From Williamsia limnetica (GTDB lineage Bacteria; Actinomycetota; Actinomycetes; Mycobacteriales; Mycobacteriaceae), in assembly GCF_003217475.1 (NCBI RefSeq), contig NZ_QJSP01000002.1, positions 124,001-188,000 of the forward strand: a stretch of DNA of 64,000 nucleotides. Direction: 5' to 3'. The notes under the pieces are model-generated. The model made no database searches. It had not been told where the DNA came from and was given only the letters and a program-made list of their open reading frames with translations. Position 1 is the stretch's first letter. The number at the start of each line of letters is the position of its first letter. This document shows, in pieces, positions 26,137 to 35,187 of this stretch. The translations under genes and the position numbers were made by a program.

Positions 26137-27493
26137 TCGGGTGGGTCGTGGCCAGAAACTGGGCCGGGTGGTCGCCGGGCACGCGGCGAGGTCGACGGCG
26201 GCCAGGCTGAGCGCGCCACTGCGCAGCGAGGACGCGATCGCGCGCAAACGCGACGAGGCGATCCTGCGTTTCGCCGACGAGTTGGTGACCGTGATCGGAA
26301 GCATGAAGGGCGCCGCGCTCAAGCTCGGCCAGATGCTCTCGATGTTCGATGTCGGATTGAGCTCGCCGGCCACCCGAGAGGCGTTCGCGGCCCGGCTGGC
26401 TCCGCTGTTCGACAATGCGCCTGCTGTCGACGACGCGGTGATGCTGTCCGTTCTCGACGCACAGTTGGACAAATCCGCGCGGGCCAGGCTTTCAGTGACC
26501 CCCACTCCGGTCGCTGCCGCGTCGATCGGACAGGTGTACCGGGGCACGCTCGACGGCCACCGTGAGGTCGCGATCAAGATCCAGTACCCGGACATCGGGT
26601 CGGCGGTCCGGGCCGACCTGAAGAATCTGGCGTTGGTGATCCGGCTCGGTCGCGGCAGGCTGCCGGGCGTCGACCTCGATCCGATCGTCGCCGAGGTGAG
26701 CAGGCGGGTCCTCGCCGAGCTCGACTATCGGACCGAGCTCGTCAATCACGTTCGGATGTACGAGTTCTACCGCGACCATCCGGCCTGGCGGATACCCGAG
26801 CCGATCGCCGAGGTGTCCACCGACCGCGTGCTGGTCACCGAGTATCTCGACGGGACCACCTTCGCCGAGGCCGTCGACCTGCCGGTCGCGGACAGGGATC
26901 GGATCGGTGAGGCCGTGTACCGGTTTTACTGCGGCGGCGTCTACGACCTCGGTGAGTTCTGTGCCGATCCGCACCCCGGCAATGTCCTCGTCATGTCGGA
27001 CGGCAGGCTGGGGTTCCTGGACTTCGGCCTGTATCTGAGGATGGCACCGGATGATGTGTCACTGCAGCGCAACGCTTTCAGGGCGCTGGTGGAGGGACGC
27101 GACGCAGACGTCTACCAGATGATCGTCGACGCAGGCTTCATCGCCGACCCGGCTGCGATGCCCCTCCAGGACGCTGCCCAGTACATGCGGAGTGTGGCGG
27201 GGTGGCACCTCGATCCGGAGCCGGTGACGGTGACAAGCGACCTCGCCCGGCGGGTGTTCGCGTCCGCCGTACTGCCGGGGTCGGGGCATTTCGGGCAGAT
27301 TCGTCAGCAGAATCTGCTCGACACACACGCATTCTCGCGCCGCACCGAGATGAGCGTGTGCGCCCTGCTCGGACAATTGGGGGCGACCGCTCCCTGGGGG
27401 TCGATCGCACGCGAATGGATCTACGAAACGGCGCCGCCGGCCACACCGATGGGTGAGTCGATTGCCCAGTGGCGCCGAAAGAATCCCGGATGA
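26129..27493 (+). CDS. ABC1 / UbiB-family atypical kinase
   Basis: A protein of 454 residues. The family's KxGQ motif is at Lys65 (AALKLGQML), the Ala-rich loop is VAAASIGQVYRG, the lysine is in VAIKIQYPDI, and the catalytic and metal motifs CADPHPGNVLV and LGFLDFGLYL are present, so it should be an active ADCK/UbiB-like ATPase. Such proteins support quinone or lipid metabolism in a way not fully defined. The ATG overlaps the tetR stop by eight bases, so it is translated from the same mRNA. Confidence 0.88.
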   Translation: MADRVGRGQKLGRVVAGHAARSTAARLSAPLRSEDAIARKRDEAILRFADELVTVIGSMKGAALKLGQMLSMFDVGLSSPATREAFAARLAPLFDNAPAVDDAVMLSVLDAQLDKSARARLSVTPTPVAAASIGQVYRGTLDGHREVAIKIQYPDIGSAVRADLKNLALVIRLGRGRLPGVDLDPIVAEVSRRVLAELDYRTELVNHVRMYEFYRDHPAWRIPEPIAEVSTDRVLVTEYLDGTTFAEAVDLPVADRDRIGEAVYRFYCGGVYDLGEFCADPHPGNVLVMSDGRLGFLDFGLYLRMAPDDVSLQRNAFRALVEGRDADVYQMIVDAGFIADPAAMPLQDAAQYMRSVAGWHLDPEPVTVTSDLARRVFASAVLPGSGHFGQIRQQNLLDTHAFSRRTEMSVCALLGQLGATAPWGSIAREWIYETAPPATPMGESIAQWRRKNPG

Positions 27494-27559
27494 ACTCCGC
27501 CCGTCGGTCGTCGGTGCCGCAAATGCTTCGATAGTGTTGACCGCGACGAGAGGTGGAGC

Positions 27560-27916
27560 ATGACAGTGGTGGGTAAACGGCGTGGCAAGAAGGTCGCTGC
27601 GGTGGAAAAGGTTGTCGCAGGTGTGGCGTCGAAAAATCCGACGGTGATCGCGGTGAAAACCGCCGATTCGGTGCTCCCCAGGATCATCGGTTTCGGAATT
27701 GCCGGTACCGGAGTGGCGCATTTCGTCCGTCCGGAATTGTTCGAATCCATCACCAAACCGGCTTTTCCCGAGAACACCCGGGAATGGATATATGCGAACG
27801 GGGCGACGGAAACGGTGATCGGGCTGGCAATTGCCAATCGCCCGACTCGGCTGTTCGGGCTGGTGGGACTGGTCGGCTACGTCGGTTTCCTGGGTAGCCG
27901 GATCGCCTCGGCCTGA
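27560..27916 (+). CDS. Small DoxX-like membrane protein
   Basis: A protein of 118 residues. A basic N-terminus is followed by hydrophobic segments (IIGFGIAGTGVAHFV, WIYANGATETVIGLAIA, LFGLVGLVGYVGFLG). The pattern HFVRPELFESITKPAFP with NGATE is typical of DoxX-like membrane proteins of actinobacteria. AGGTGGAG precedes the ATG. Function unknown. It lies 11 bases before a TetR gene and may be cotranscribed with it. Confidence 0.65.
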   Translation: MTVVGKRRGKKVAAVEKVVAGVASKNPTVIAVKTADSVLPRIIGFGIAGTGVAHFVRPELFESITKPAFPENTREWIYANGATETVIGLAIANRPTRLFGLVGLVGYVGFLGSRIASA

Positions 27917-27927
27917 ACGCGTGTGTG

Positions 27928-28605
27928 ATGACAGAGCAGACACCCGCGCGGCAAACCCCCGCGCGCCGGCCCCGCGGACGCCCCAAGGTTGAAGGTCTGG
28001 CCGACCAACGTCGCACCCAGATCATCGAAGCCGCCTTCGAGGTCTTGACCGAACGCGGGTATCACGGGACGTCGATCGCGGAAATCGCGCAGCAGGCCGG
28101 GATCGGCCAGGGCACCGTGTACCGATACGTGAGCAGCAAGCGTGAGTTGCTCGACCAAGTCTTCGACTGGGCGGTCGAGCGAGCGTTCGCGACCGTGGAC
28201 CCGAATGCGCTCCTTGCGGCCGACCCGGACTCCGCACAGGACATGGTCACGCAGATAGGTGTGGTGAGCGAGCGACTCTACGCGATGATCGACGCAGAGC
28301 CCGCGATGCTGAAGTTGATCGGGGTGCAGGCCAGCGCGATCGACAAGGAGCTCAAGGCGCGCGTGGTCGGCCTCGAGGCGATGATCAATGCGCTGGTCTC
28401 GCAGTCCCTGACCCGGGCGATCGACAAGGGGTGGCTGGAGTTGTCCGCCGAACAGAAACCGATCATCGCTCGCCTGCTGATGATGATGGCGATGCCCGGT
28501 CTGGTCAGATCGATCGTCTCGGACGACGACGCCGACAAGCGTGCGCAATTCGTAGGTGGCGCCAGCGACATCGCGTTCCACGGGCTGATGAAGCGCGGGG
28601 CGTAG
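27928..28605 (+). CDS. TetR-family regulator
   Basis: A protein of 225 residues. A basic Arg-rich tail (RRPRGRPKVEGL) comes before the HTH (IIEAAFEVLTERGYHGTSI, AEIAQQAGIGQGTVYRYVSSK). The long Pro/Arg tail is an AT-hook-like feature of some TetR proteins. The ligand domain is not recognised. ATG 27928 is used; GTG 27925 is adjacent. A second tetR follows after six bases, so the pair is one operon. Confidence 0.82.
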   Translation: MTEQTPARQTPARRPRGRPKVEGLADQRRTQIIEAAFEVLTERGYHGTSIAEIAQQAGIGQGTVYRYVSSKRELLDQVFDWAVERAFATVDPNALLAADPDSAQDMVTQIGVVSERLYAMIDAEPAMLKLIGVQASAIDKELKARVVGLEAMINALVSQSLTRAIDKGWLELSAEQKPIIARLLMMMAMPGLVRSIVSDDDADKRAQFVGGASDIAFHGLMKRGA

Positions 28606-28611
28606 AAGCTG

Positions 28612-29250
28612 ATGGCACAACCCCTGGTCGGATCAGGCGCAGGCCGATCCGACACCAAGCGGACGAGGATACGCCGGATCCAACTGCTCGATGCCGCGCT
28701 GGAAACGTTTGTCGAGTACGGCTACGGAGACGTCGGGGTGGCGGAGATCGTCGCTCGCATCGGATGCAGCCACGGCACGTTCTACAACTATTTCGACAAC
28801 AAGCGGGACGCCCTCGACGCGCTGCTGTCCCGGGAGTTGTCCGAACTCGTCTCGGTGGCCGAGCTGCATCGGCCGCGTCCACGTTCGGAATCCGAGTTCG
28901 TCGACGCCCTCGGCACGCTGGTCCGCAGATTCGTCGAGTACGGGAACGAGCGTCCGCATGTGCTCACGTTCCTCGCTATGGAGGCTCCGGGGATCGATGA
29001 AGCCGCGCTGGCGACCATGGTCGGCAGTTACGGCCAACTCGGGCAGTTGTGTGGTCAGTACATTCGGCACGGCATCGAGGACGGGTACCTGCGCGAGGAC
29101 ATCAACGTCGAGTTCGCCGGTGAGGCCGTGGTGTCGTGCCTGATGGGTGCGGTGCTACCACTCATCCTGGACAACACGGCGCTCATCGACGTGGACTCGA
29201 CCGTGCAGACGGTCGTCGGCTTCCTCTGCTACGGCACCAACGCCGGATAG
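28612..29250 (+). CDS. TetR-family regulator
   Basis: A protein of 212 residues with HTH QLLDAALETFVEYGYGDVGV, AEIVARIGCSHGTFYNYFDNK. The C-terminal half (ERPHVLTFLAMEAPGIDEAA) is TetR-like. It directly follows another tetR. Its stop TAG is immediately followed by the stop of the convergent echA19 with no base between them, so there is no room for a separate terminator on either side. It marks the right end of the accessory insert in the steroid cluster. Confidence 0.82.
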   Translation: MAQPLVGSGAGRSDTKRTRIRRIQLLDAALETFVEYGYGDVGVAEIVARIGCSHGTFYNYFDNKRDALDALLSRELSELVSVAELHRPRPRSESEFVDALGTLVRRFVEYGNERPHVLTFLAMEAPGIDEAALATMVGSYGQLGQLCGQYIRHGIEDGYLREDINVEFAGEAVVSCLMGAVLPLILDNTALIDVDSTVQTVVGFLCYGTNAG

Positions 29251-30042
29251 CTATTCGCCCGTGAAGACCGGGGTCTGCTTCTCGGCGAACGCCTTCGGGC
29301 CGATCTTCGCGTCTTTGCTCATGAACACCTTGGCGCCGAGATCTCCGTCGAGCTTGAAGGCGTCCCGCTCGTGCATGCCCTCGGTGTCGCGGATCGTCTT
29401 GAGGATCGCCTGCACGGCGACGGGCCCGTTGGCCGAGATCTGTGCGGCGAGCTCGAGGGCTTTCTCGAGCGCTGTCCCGTCGGGGACGACGTGGCCTATC
29501 AGGCCGTAGTCGAGGGCTTCGGTCGCGGTGATGTGCCGCCCGGTCAGCAGGATCTCGGCAGCGACGGTGTACGGGATCTGCCGGACGAGGCGAACGGCGC
29601 TGCCGCCGAGCGGATAGAGGCCCCACTTGGCCTCGGATACACCGAATTTCGCGCTCTCGCCGGCCACCCTGATGTCGGTGCCCTGGAGGATCTCGGTTCC
29701 GCCCGCGATCGCGGGGCCCTCGACCGCCGCGATCAGCGGCTTGGTCAGTCGGCGCCCCTTGAGGAGTGCGTCGAGGATGCTGGGATCGAAACCCTTGCTC
29801 TTGAACGAGTCGCCGGGGGCGGACTTGTTCATGTTCTTCAGGTCGGCTCCGGCGCAGAAATATCCGCCGGCGCCGGTCAGTATCGCGACCCGGATGTCGC
29901 TGTCGGCGTCGACCTGATCCCATGCGGTGTTCATGATCCCGAGCATCTCGCCGGACAGCGCGTTCCGCGCTTCGGGGCGATTCATGGTCACGATCAGCGT
30001 GTGATCACGCTTTTCGACGAGACAGTGAGGCGCGTCGGACAT
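29251..30042 (-). CDS. echA19: EchA19, steroid side-chain enoyl-CoA hydratase
   Basis: A crotonase of 263 residues that hydrates the unsaturated steroid-CoA side chain. The oxyanion-hole strand [16 protein letters not shown], the second strand [18 protein letters not shown] and the catalytic region [17 protein letters not shown] are visible. It is divergent from fadD19 with a KstR box between, as Rv3516-Rv3515c in M. tuberculosis. ATG 30042 has CAGGAG upstream; an earlier in-frame start would run over the promoter. Its end abuts the tetR stop. Confidence 0.92.
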   Translation of the reverse strand: MSDAPHCLVEKRDHTLIVTMNRPEARNALSGEMLGIMNTAWDQVDADSDIRVAILTGAGGYFCAGADLKNMNKSAPGDSFKSKGFDPSILDALLKGRRLTKPLIAAVEGPAIAGGTEILQGTDIRVAGESAKFGVSEAKWGLYPLGGSAVRLVRQIPYTVAAEILLTGRHITATEALDYGLIGHVVPDGTALEKALELAAQISANGPVAVQAILKTIRDTEGMHERDAFKLDGDLGAKVFMSKDAKIGPKAFAEKQTPVFTGE

Positions 30043-30121
30043 GTTTGCTCCTGATTTGTGACAGCACTCGGCGACCGGTGGCGCCTGCGGGTAGGTATCT
30101 CGCAGGCCCTTGCCATCAAAC

Positions 30122-30135
30122 GGTAACACGTTCTA
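30122..30135. promoter_or_regulatory. KstR box between echA19 and fadD19
   Basis: GGTAACACGTTCTA matches the consensus except for the first base. It ends 11 bases before the fadD19 ATG, and no ribosome binding site lies between, so fadD19 mRNA may be leaderless. Confidence 0.8.
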
Positions 30136-30146
30136 GTTTTGACGGT

Positions 30147-31784
30147 ATGGCATACAACATCGCCGACCTCATCGAGCACGCCGTCGACTTGATGGGCGAC
30201 CGGATCGCGCTCGAGACCGACGGCCGACACGAGACCTACACCGAACTCGACCAGCGGGCCAACGGCCTCGCGCACACCTTGCGGCGACTCGGCGTCGAGC
30301 CCGGCGAGTCGGTGGGGCTGTACAGCAGAAACAACATCGAAGCCGTCGAGTCGATGGTTGCGATCTTCAAGGCGCGCGCGGTGATGGTCAACGTCAACTT
30401 CCGGTACGTCGAGAGCGAACTCGAACACATCTTCACCGACTCCGACATGAAGGTGCTCATCGTCGAGCGCCAGTACGTCGACAAGGTCGCGAACGTGTTA
30501 CCGAAAGCGCCGAAGCTGACATCGGTGATCGTGGTCGAAGACGGTTCCGATCTCGACACCTCGGTTGTCGACGGGCTGGCGTACGAGCAGGCGATCGCCG
30601 AGGGGGGCAAGGAGCGCGACTTCGGGCCACGATCGAACGACGACGTGTACATGCTCTACACCGGTGGCACGACGGGCAACCCCAAAGGTGTTGTGTGGCG
30701 GCAAGAAGATGTCTTCCGGGTCCTCGGTGGCGGCATCGACTGGTACACCGGCGACCCCGTCACCGACGAGTGGCATTTCGCGAAGACCGGCGCCGACGGC
30801 GGACAGCTGGTGCGTTTCCCGATCCCGCCCTTCATCCATGGCGGCTCCCAGTGGGCGGTGTTCCAGGCCCTGTTCCAGGGGGGCAAGGCCATCGTGTACC
30901 CCGAGTTCGGCGCCCACCAGACCTGGGAGATCGTCGAGCGGCACAAGGTGAACGTCATCTTCATCACCGGCGACGCGATGGGCCGCCCGATGATCGACGC
31001 GCTCGAGGAGAAGGACTACGACATCAGCTCGGTGGTCTCGGTGGCCTCGTCCGCGGCGCTGTTCTCGGCATCGGTGAAGGACCAGTTCATCGAGAAGTTC
31101 CCCAACGCGATCATCATCGATGCCATCGGCTCCTCGGAGACCGGCTTCTCGGGGATGGGTGTCATCTCGAAAGAGACCTCGCACAGCGGCGGCGGCCCCC
31201 GGGTCAAGGCGGATCTGTCGACAGTGGTGCTGCGCGAAGACGGCTCGATCATCACCCCCGGAAAGGGCGAGGTCGGGATCTTGGCCCGCACCGGCCACAT
31301 CCCGCTGCGCTATTACAACGACCCGGTCAAGACCGACAAGACGTTCAAGACGTTCAACGGGGTTCGGTACTCCATCCCGGGCGATCAGGCCCGCGTCGAG
31401 GACGACGGCACCGTGACGATGCTCGGCCGCGGTTCGGTCAGCATCAATTCCGGTGGCGAGAAGATCCACCCGGAAGAGGTCGAGTCGGCGCTCAAGGCCC
31501 ACCCCGACGTCTTCGACACCGTCGTCGTCGGTGTCCCGGACGAGCGCTACGGTCAGCGCGTGGCCGCGGTCATCGCCACCCGCGACGGCCTGCGTCCCAC
31601 CCTCGACGAGATCAATGCCGTTGCCCGCCAGGACATCGCCGGATACAAATGTCCGCGCTCGGTCTGGTTCGTCGACGAGATCAAGCGATCGCCGGCCGGC
31701 AAACCCAACTATCGTTGGGGTGTGGAGATCGCCGAATCACGGCCTGCCGATGAAACTCTCACAATCGCGTCACGAAAGGCCTGA
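30147..31784 (+). CDS. fadD19: FadD19, steroid-26-oate CoA ligase
   Basis: An adenylate-forming ligase of 545 residues. FadD19 activates the C26 carboxylate of steroid side chains and is needed for C24-branched sterols in Rhodococcus. The P-loop YTGGTTGNPKGVVW, the motif IDAIGSSETGFSG, the hinge PGDQARVEDDGTVTMLGRGS and the C-terminal catalytic Lys region RSPAGKPNYRW are visible. ATG 30147 is used; the frame is open upstream but would run through the KstR box. A flavoprotein gene follows after five bases. Confidence 0.93.
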   Translation: MAYNIADLIEHAVDLMGDRIALETDGRHETYTELDQRANGLAHTLRRLGVEPGESVGLYSRNNIEAVESMVAIFKARAVMVNVNFRYVESELEHIFTDSDMKVLIVERQYVDKVANVLPKAPKLTSVIVVEDGSDLDTSVVDGLAYEQAIAEGGKERDFGPRSNDDVYMLYTGGTTGNPKGVVWRQEDVFRVLGGGIDWYTGDPVTDEWHFAKTGADGGQLVRFPIPPFIHGGSQWAVFQALFQGGKAIVYPEFGAHQTWEIVERHKVNVIFITGDAMGRPMIDALEEKDYDISSVVSVASSAALFSASVKDQFIEKFPNAIIIDAIGSSETGFSGMGVISKETSHSGGGPRVKADLSTVVLREDGSIITPGKGEVGILARTGHIPLRYYNDPVKTDKTFKTFNGVRYSIPGDQARVEDDGTVTMLGRGSVSINSGGEKIHPEEVESALKAHPDVFDTVVVGVPDERYGQRVAAVIATRDGLRPTLDEINAVARQDIAGYKCPRSVWFVDEIKRSPAGKPNYRWGVEIAESRPADETLTIASRKA

Positions 31785-31789
31785 TCACA

Positions 31790-32917
31790 GTGCGTACCTC
31801 TCTGTCCGATGAGTTCGGAATCGAATATCCCATCTTCGGCTTCACGCCGTCCGAGCACGTCGCCGCGGCGATCAGCCGGGCAGGTGGACTCGGAGTGCTC
31901 GGCTGCGTCCGCTTCAACGAGGCCGACGAACTCGACGCCACCCTGGACTGGATGCGCGAGAACACCGACGGCAAACCGTTCGGCGTCGACATCGTGATGC
32001 CGGCGAAGATCCCGACGGAGGGATCGCAGCTCGATCTGGACTCGATGATCCCTCCGGAGCACCGCGCCTTTGTCGAGCGCACTCTCGACGATCTCGGCGT
32101 CCCGCGACTACCCGACGGCGACCGCGTGAACGCCGGTGTTCTCGGTTGGCTGCACTCGGTGGCCCGCTCCCACGTCGACGTCGCGATGACCCACGCCGAC
32201 AAGTACGGCCAGATCAAACTGATCGCCAACGCGTTGGGGTCGCCGCCGGACGACGTGATCGCAAACGTGCACGCGCATGGCATCAAGGTCGCTGCGCTGG
32301 CCGGCGCCAAAGAACACGCGCTTCGGCACGTGGCTGCCGGGGTCGACCTGGTCATCGCCCAGGGGTACGAGGCAGGAGGACACACCGGGGAGGTGACGTC
32401 CATGATCCTGTGGCCCGAGATCGTCGACGCCGTGGGAGATGCGGCGCACGTGCTGGCAGCTGGAGGGGTCGGCAGCGGTCGTCAGATCGCTGCCGCGCTG
32501 GCACTGGGCGCGACGGGTGTCTGGATGGGTACGTACTGGCTGACGGCCGCCGAGTACCAGCTAGGGGTGCGGGGCGTCGGTCCTTCGGTCATCCAGCAGG
32601 CCATCCTGAACGCGACGTCGCGGGACACGGTGCGCCGGCGGATCTACTCCGGCAAGCCGGCCCGCCTGCTCAAGACCAAGTGGACCGATGCGTGGGACGC
32701 CGCGGGCGCTCCGGAGCCGTTGCCGATGCCGCTGCAGAACATCCTGGTCGCCGAGGCGCACGCCCGGATCTCCGCCGCCGACGACCCCGGTGTGGTCGCC
32801 ATGCCCGCGGGCCAGATCGTCGGCCGGATGGACGCCATCACCCCGACCGACGATCTCATCAAAGATCTCGTCAGCGAATACGACGTCGCGGTGGAGCGGA
32901 TGCAAAAGGCCCGCTAG
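31790..32917 (+). CDS. Nitronate-monooxygenase-like FMN protein, cotranscribed with fadD19
   Basis: A protein of 375 residues with the same TIM-barrel family as IpdC: EYPIFGFTPSEHVAAAISRA, QGYEAGGHTGEV, VLAAGGVGSGRQIAAALALG. The His and FMN phosphate-loop positions resemble nitronate monooxygenases, but the operon with fadD19 (GTG five bases after its stop) points to a sterol-CoA or enoate substrate. By analogy with IpdC it may be a dehydrogenase or double-bond reductase. It is not the M. tuberculosis-type neighbour I remember for fadD19, so this placement may be lineage specific. Confidence 0.78.
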   Translation: MRTSLSDEFGIEYPIFGFTPSEHVAAAISRAGGLGVLGCVRFNEADELDATLDWMRENTDGKPFGVDIVMPAKIPTEGSQLDLDSMIPPEHRAFVERTLDDLGVPRLPDGDRVNAGVLGWLHSVARSHVDVAMTHADKYGQIKLIANALGSPPDDVIANVHAHGIKVAALAGAKEHALRHVAAGVDLVIAQGYEAGGHTGEVTSMILWPEIVDAVGDAAHVLAAGGVGSGRQIAAALALGATGVWMGTYWLTAAEYQLGVRGVGPSVIQQAILNATSRDTVRRRIYSGKPARLLKTKWTDAWDAAGAPEPLPMPLQNILVAEAHARISAADDPGVVAMPAGQIVGRMDAITPTDDLIKDLVSEYDVAVERMQKAR

Positions 32918-32926
32918 CCTCGCGGT

Positions 32927-33343
32927 ATGGCGAGTGACCTGAAGCGATTTCACGACGCGCAGGCGGCGGTGTACGACGACGTCACCGCCGAACTGCGCGC
33001 CGGACGTAAGCGTTCACACTGGATGTGGTTCGTTTTTCCGCAGCTGGACGGCCTCGCCCACAGTGGGACTGCGAAGCGGTATGCGATCACGGGCATCGAC
33101 GAGGCCCGCGACTACCTGGCGGACGACGTGCTCGGTGCCCGGCTCCGGGAGTGCGCGCGGCTCGTCCTCGATATCGAAGGGTCCTCAATCGAGGAGATCT
33201 TCGGTTATCCGGACAACCTCAAATTGCGATCGTCGATGACGCTCTTCGCCGCTGTCGCTGCGGATGGTGGTGTGTTCGATGCGGTGCTCCACAAGTTCTT
33301 CGGCGGCGAGGGCGACGCCCGGACCCTCGAACTGCTCGGCTGA
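32927..33343 (+). CDS. DUF1810 protein
   Basis: A protein of 138 residues. The DUF1810 signature is visible: KRFHDAQ at the start, KRSHWMWFVFPQLDGLAHS, KRYAITGIDEARDYL, and LKLRSSMTLFA. Function unknown in the family, and the gene is widespread. It starts nine bases after the flavoprotein stop, probably by read-through, and shows no sign of a link to sterols. Confidence 0.85.
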   Translation: MASDLKRFHDAQAAVYDDVTAELRAGRKRSHWMWFVFPQLDGLAHSGTAKRYAITGIDEARDYLADDVLGARLRECARLVLDIEGSSIEEIFGYPDNLKLRSSMTLFAAVAADGGVFDAVLHKFFGGEGDARTLELLG

Positions 33344-33448
33344 GGGGTACTCCGAACTCGTGGGCCTGGGTCGGCGCGTCTGCTGACGGTTGTGATCAGA
33401 TATGGTCGCAGCCGTCGGCTTTTTTCAGCGCAGCAGGAGGTACGACCC

Positions 33449-34243
33449 ATGTCCGAGAGCGTTGATCTGGTGCTATCCGAGCGGATCCCGACCGAGACGG
33501 GTGCCACGGCGGTGATCACCCTCAATCGTCCGGAAGCGCGGAACGCGTTGACCGGCACCCTGATCGTTCAACTGCGGCAGGCGCTGGCCGCCGCGGACGC
33601 CGACGACAGCGTCGGCGCGGTGGTCCTGACCGGTGCAGACCCCGCGTTCTGTGCGGGCGTCGACCTGAGGATGCTGGGCACCGATGGTGGCTGGGACGAG
33701 GTCAACGTGCCCGGCGTGCCCACCGGCTTTCCCTGGGTGCCGCTCTCGAAGCCTGTCATCGGTGCTGTCAATGGCGCGACGGTCACCGGAGGACTCGAAC
33801 TGGCTCTGGCCTGCGACATCCTCATCGCCTCCGACAAGGCCCGCTTCGCGGACACCCATGCCCGGGTCGCGATGGTGCCGGCCTGGGGCCTGACCGGACG
33901 CCTGCCGGCAGCCGTCGGCTGGGGGTTCGCCCGCAGGATGAGCCTGAGCGGTAACTTCGTCGACGCCGAGACGGCGCTGCGCGTCGGACTGGTCACCGAG
34001 GTCGTCGGACACGCAGATCTGCTGCCGAGTGCCCTGGCCCTGGCGGCGGACATCGGGGGCAACAATCAACGCGCTGTCGCAGCGTTGCTGACGTCCTACC
34101 GAGAAGCCCAACAGCACGGCCTCGGACCTGAATTGGACACCGAAGCAGCGCATTCCGAGGCATGGATGGCGGCGTTCGACCCGGCACAGGTGGCAGCAGC
34201 GCGCGAGAAGGTCATGGACCGTGGCCGCAAGCAGATGAAGTGA
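33449..34243 (+). CDS. Enoyl-CoA hydratase / isomerase family protein
   Basis: A crotonase-fold protein of 264 residues. Oxyanion strands LTGADPAFCAGVDLRML and VNGATVTGGLELALACDI are present, and MVPAWGLTGRLPAAVG is where hydratases carry a catalytic Glu; here that segment shows no Glu, so it may act as an isomerase or hydrolase. A strong AGCAGGAGG site precedes the ATG. It is followed after seven bases by an SDR gene. No KstR box was seen nearby, so a sterol role is only suggested by neighbourhood. Confidence 0.82.
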   Translation: MSESVDLVLSERIPTETGATAVITLNRPEARNALTGTLIVQLRQALAAADADDSVGAVVLTGADPAFCAGVDLRMLGTDGGWDEVNVPGVPTGFPWVPLSKPVIGAVNGATVTGGLELALACDILIASDKARFADTHARVAMVPAWGLTGRLPAAVGWGFARRMSLSGNFVDAETALRVGLVTEVVGHADLLPSALALAADIGGNNQRAVAALLTSYREAQQHGLGPELDTEAAHSEAWMAAFDPAQVAAAREKVMDRGRKQMK

Positions 34244-34250
34244 GGATGCG

Positions 34251-35120
34251 ATGAGCAGGTCGGGTGGCACGGTGCGGTTGTCGGTGCGCAAGCGCAGGGG
34301 ACAGGCGATCACGTTGCGGGACAAGGTGGTTGTCATCACCGGGGGAGGGCGCGGGATCGGGCTGGCCACTGCGGAGTTGTTGCAGCAGCGGGGAGCAACG
34401 GTGGTTCTCGGTGACATCGATGACGAGGTCGTGGCGAAGGCCGCCGCCAATCTCGGATGTGAGGGATATCCGCTCGATGTCACGAACGAGGAGTCGTTCG
34501 CGCAGTTCCTCGACCGCGTGGACACCGAGTTCGGCCGCATCGACGTGCTGATCAACAACGCCGGGATCATGCCCACCGGACCGTTTCTCGACTTCCCGGA
34601 TGCGGTGATCACCCGCAACTTCGAGATCGACCTGCTCGGTGTCGTCCGGGGCAGCAAACTCGTGGCCCGCCGGATGGTCGAGCGCGGAGCGGGGCAGATC
34701 GTGAACGTGTCGTCGGTGGCGGGTCTGATGCCCCTTCCGGGGCTGAGCATCTACAGCGCGGCCAAGGCCGGTGTCATCGCGTTCTCCGAAGCTCTCGACG
34801 GCGAGCTGAGTCCGCGGGGCGTCCGGGTGCTCGCAGTGATGCCGAACTTCACCAATACCGGCCTCATCGACGGACTGCAGACCACTGCCATCATGCCGCC
34901 GATCGAGCCCGATGACGTCGCCCGGCAGATCGTTCGGACGATCGAGACCAACCGCGACCGGGTGGTCATCCCACGCCAGAGCATGGCGGCGCTCGGCTGG
35001 ATGGTCACGCCACGCTTCTTGAAGAATCTTTACGGCAAGCGCTTGGGCTTCGACACCATGTTCATGGAGTTCGATCGCGACCAGCGCGCCAAGTACCTCG
35101 ACCGGGTCACCCGCAGCTGA
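34251..35120 (+). CDS. Short-chain dehydrogenase / reductase
   Basis: A protein of 289 residues. An N-terminal basic extension (VRLSVRKRRG) comes before the SDR core: TGGGRGIGLATAEL, NNAGIMPTGPF, IVNVSSVAGLMPLPGLSIYS and YSAAKAG. The C-terminal tail (PRFLKNLYGKRLGFD) is like those of the actinobacterial SDRs that end in a membrane-seeking helix. It is co-transcribed with the hydratase. Substrate unknown. A dispersed palindromic element directly follows its stop. Confidence 0.82.
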   Translation: MSRSGGTVRLSVRKRRGQAITLRDKVVVITGGGRGIGLATAELLQQRGATVVLGDIDDEVVAKAAANLGCEGYPLDVTNEESFAQFLDRVDTEFGRIDVLINNAGIMPTGPFLDFPDAVITRNFEIDLLGVVRGSKLVARRMVERGAGQIVNVSSVAGLMPLPGLSIYSAAKAGVIAFSEALDGELSPRGVRVLAVMPNFTNTGLIDGLQTTAIMPPIEPDDVARQIVRTIETNRDRVVIPRQSMAALGWMVTPRFLKNLYGKRLGFDTMFMEFDRDQRAKYLDRVTRS

Positions 35121-35185
35121 CCGATTTTGGTGGGTTCTGGCGAACTCGACCTGGGGAAATGTCCGCCAGAACCCACCAAGATCGG
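35121..35185 (+). repeat. Dispersed palindromic element, copy C (best preserved)
   Basis: Arms CCGATTTTGGTGGGTTCTGG (from 35121) and CCAGAACCCACCAAGATCGG (to 35185) extend to 22 bases with a single G-T pair. The loop core is ACCTGGGGAAA. It fills the gap between the convergent SDR and fadD17 stops. Confidence 0.88.
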
Positions 35186-35187
35186 GG

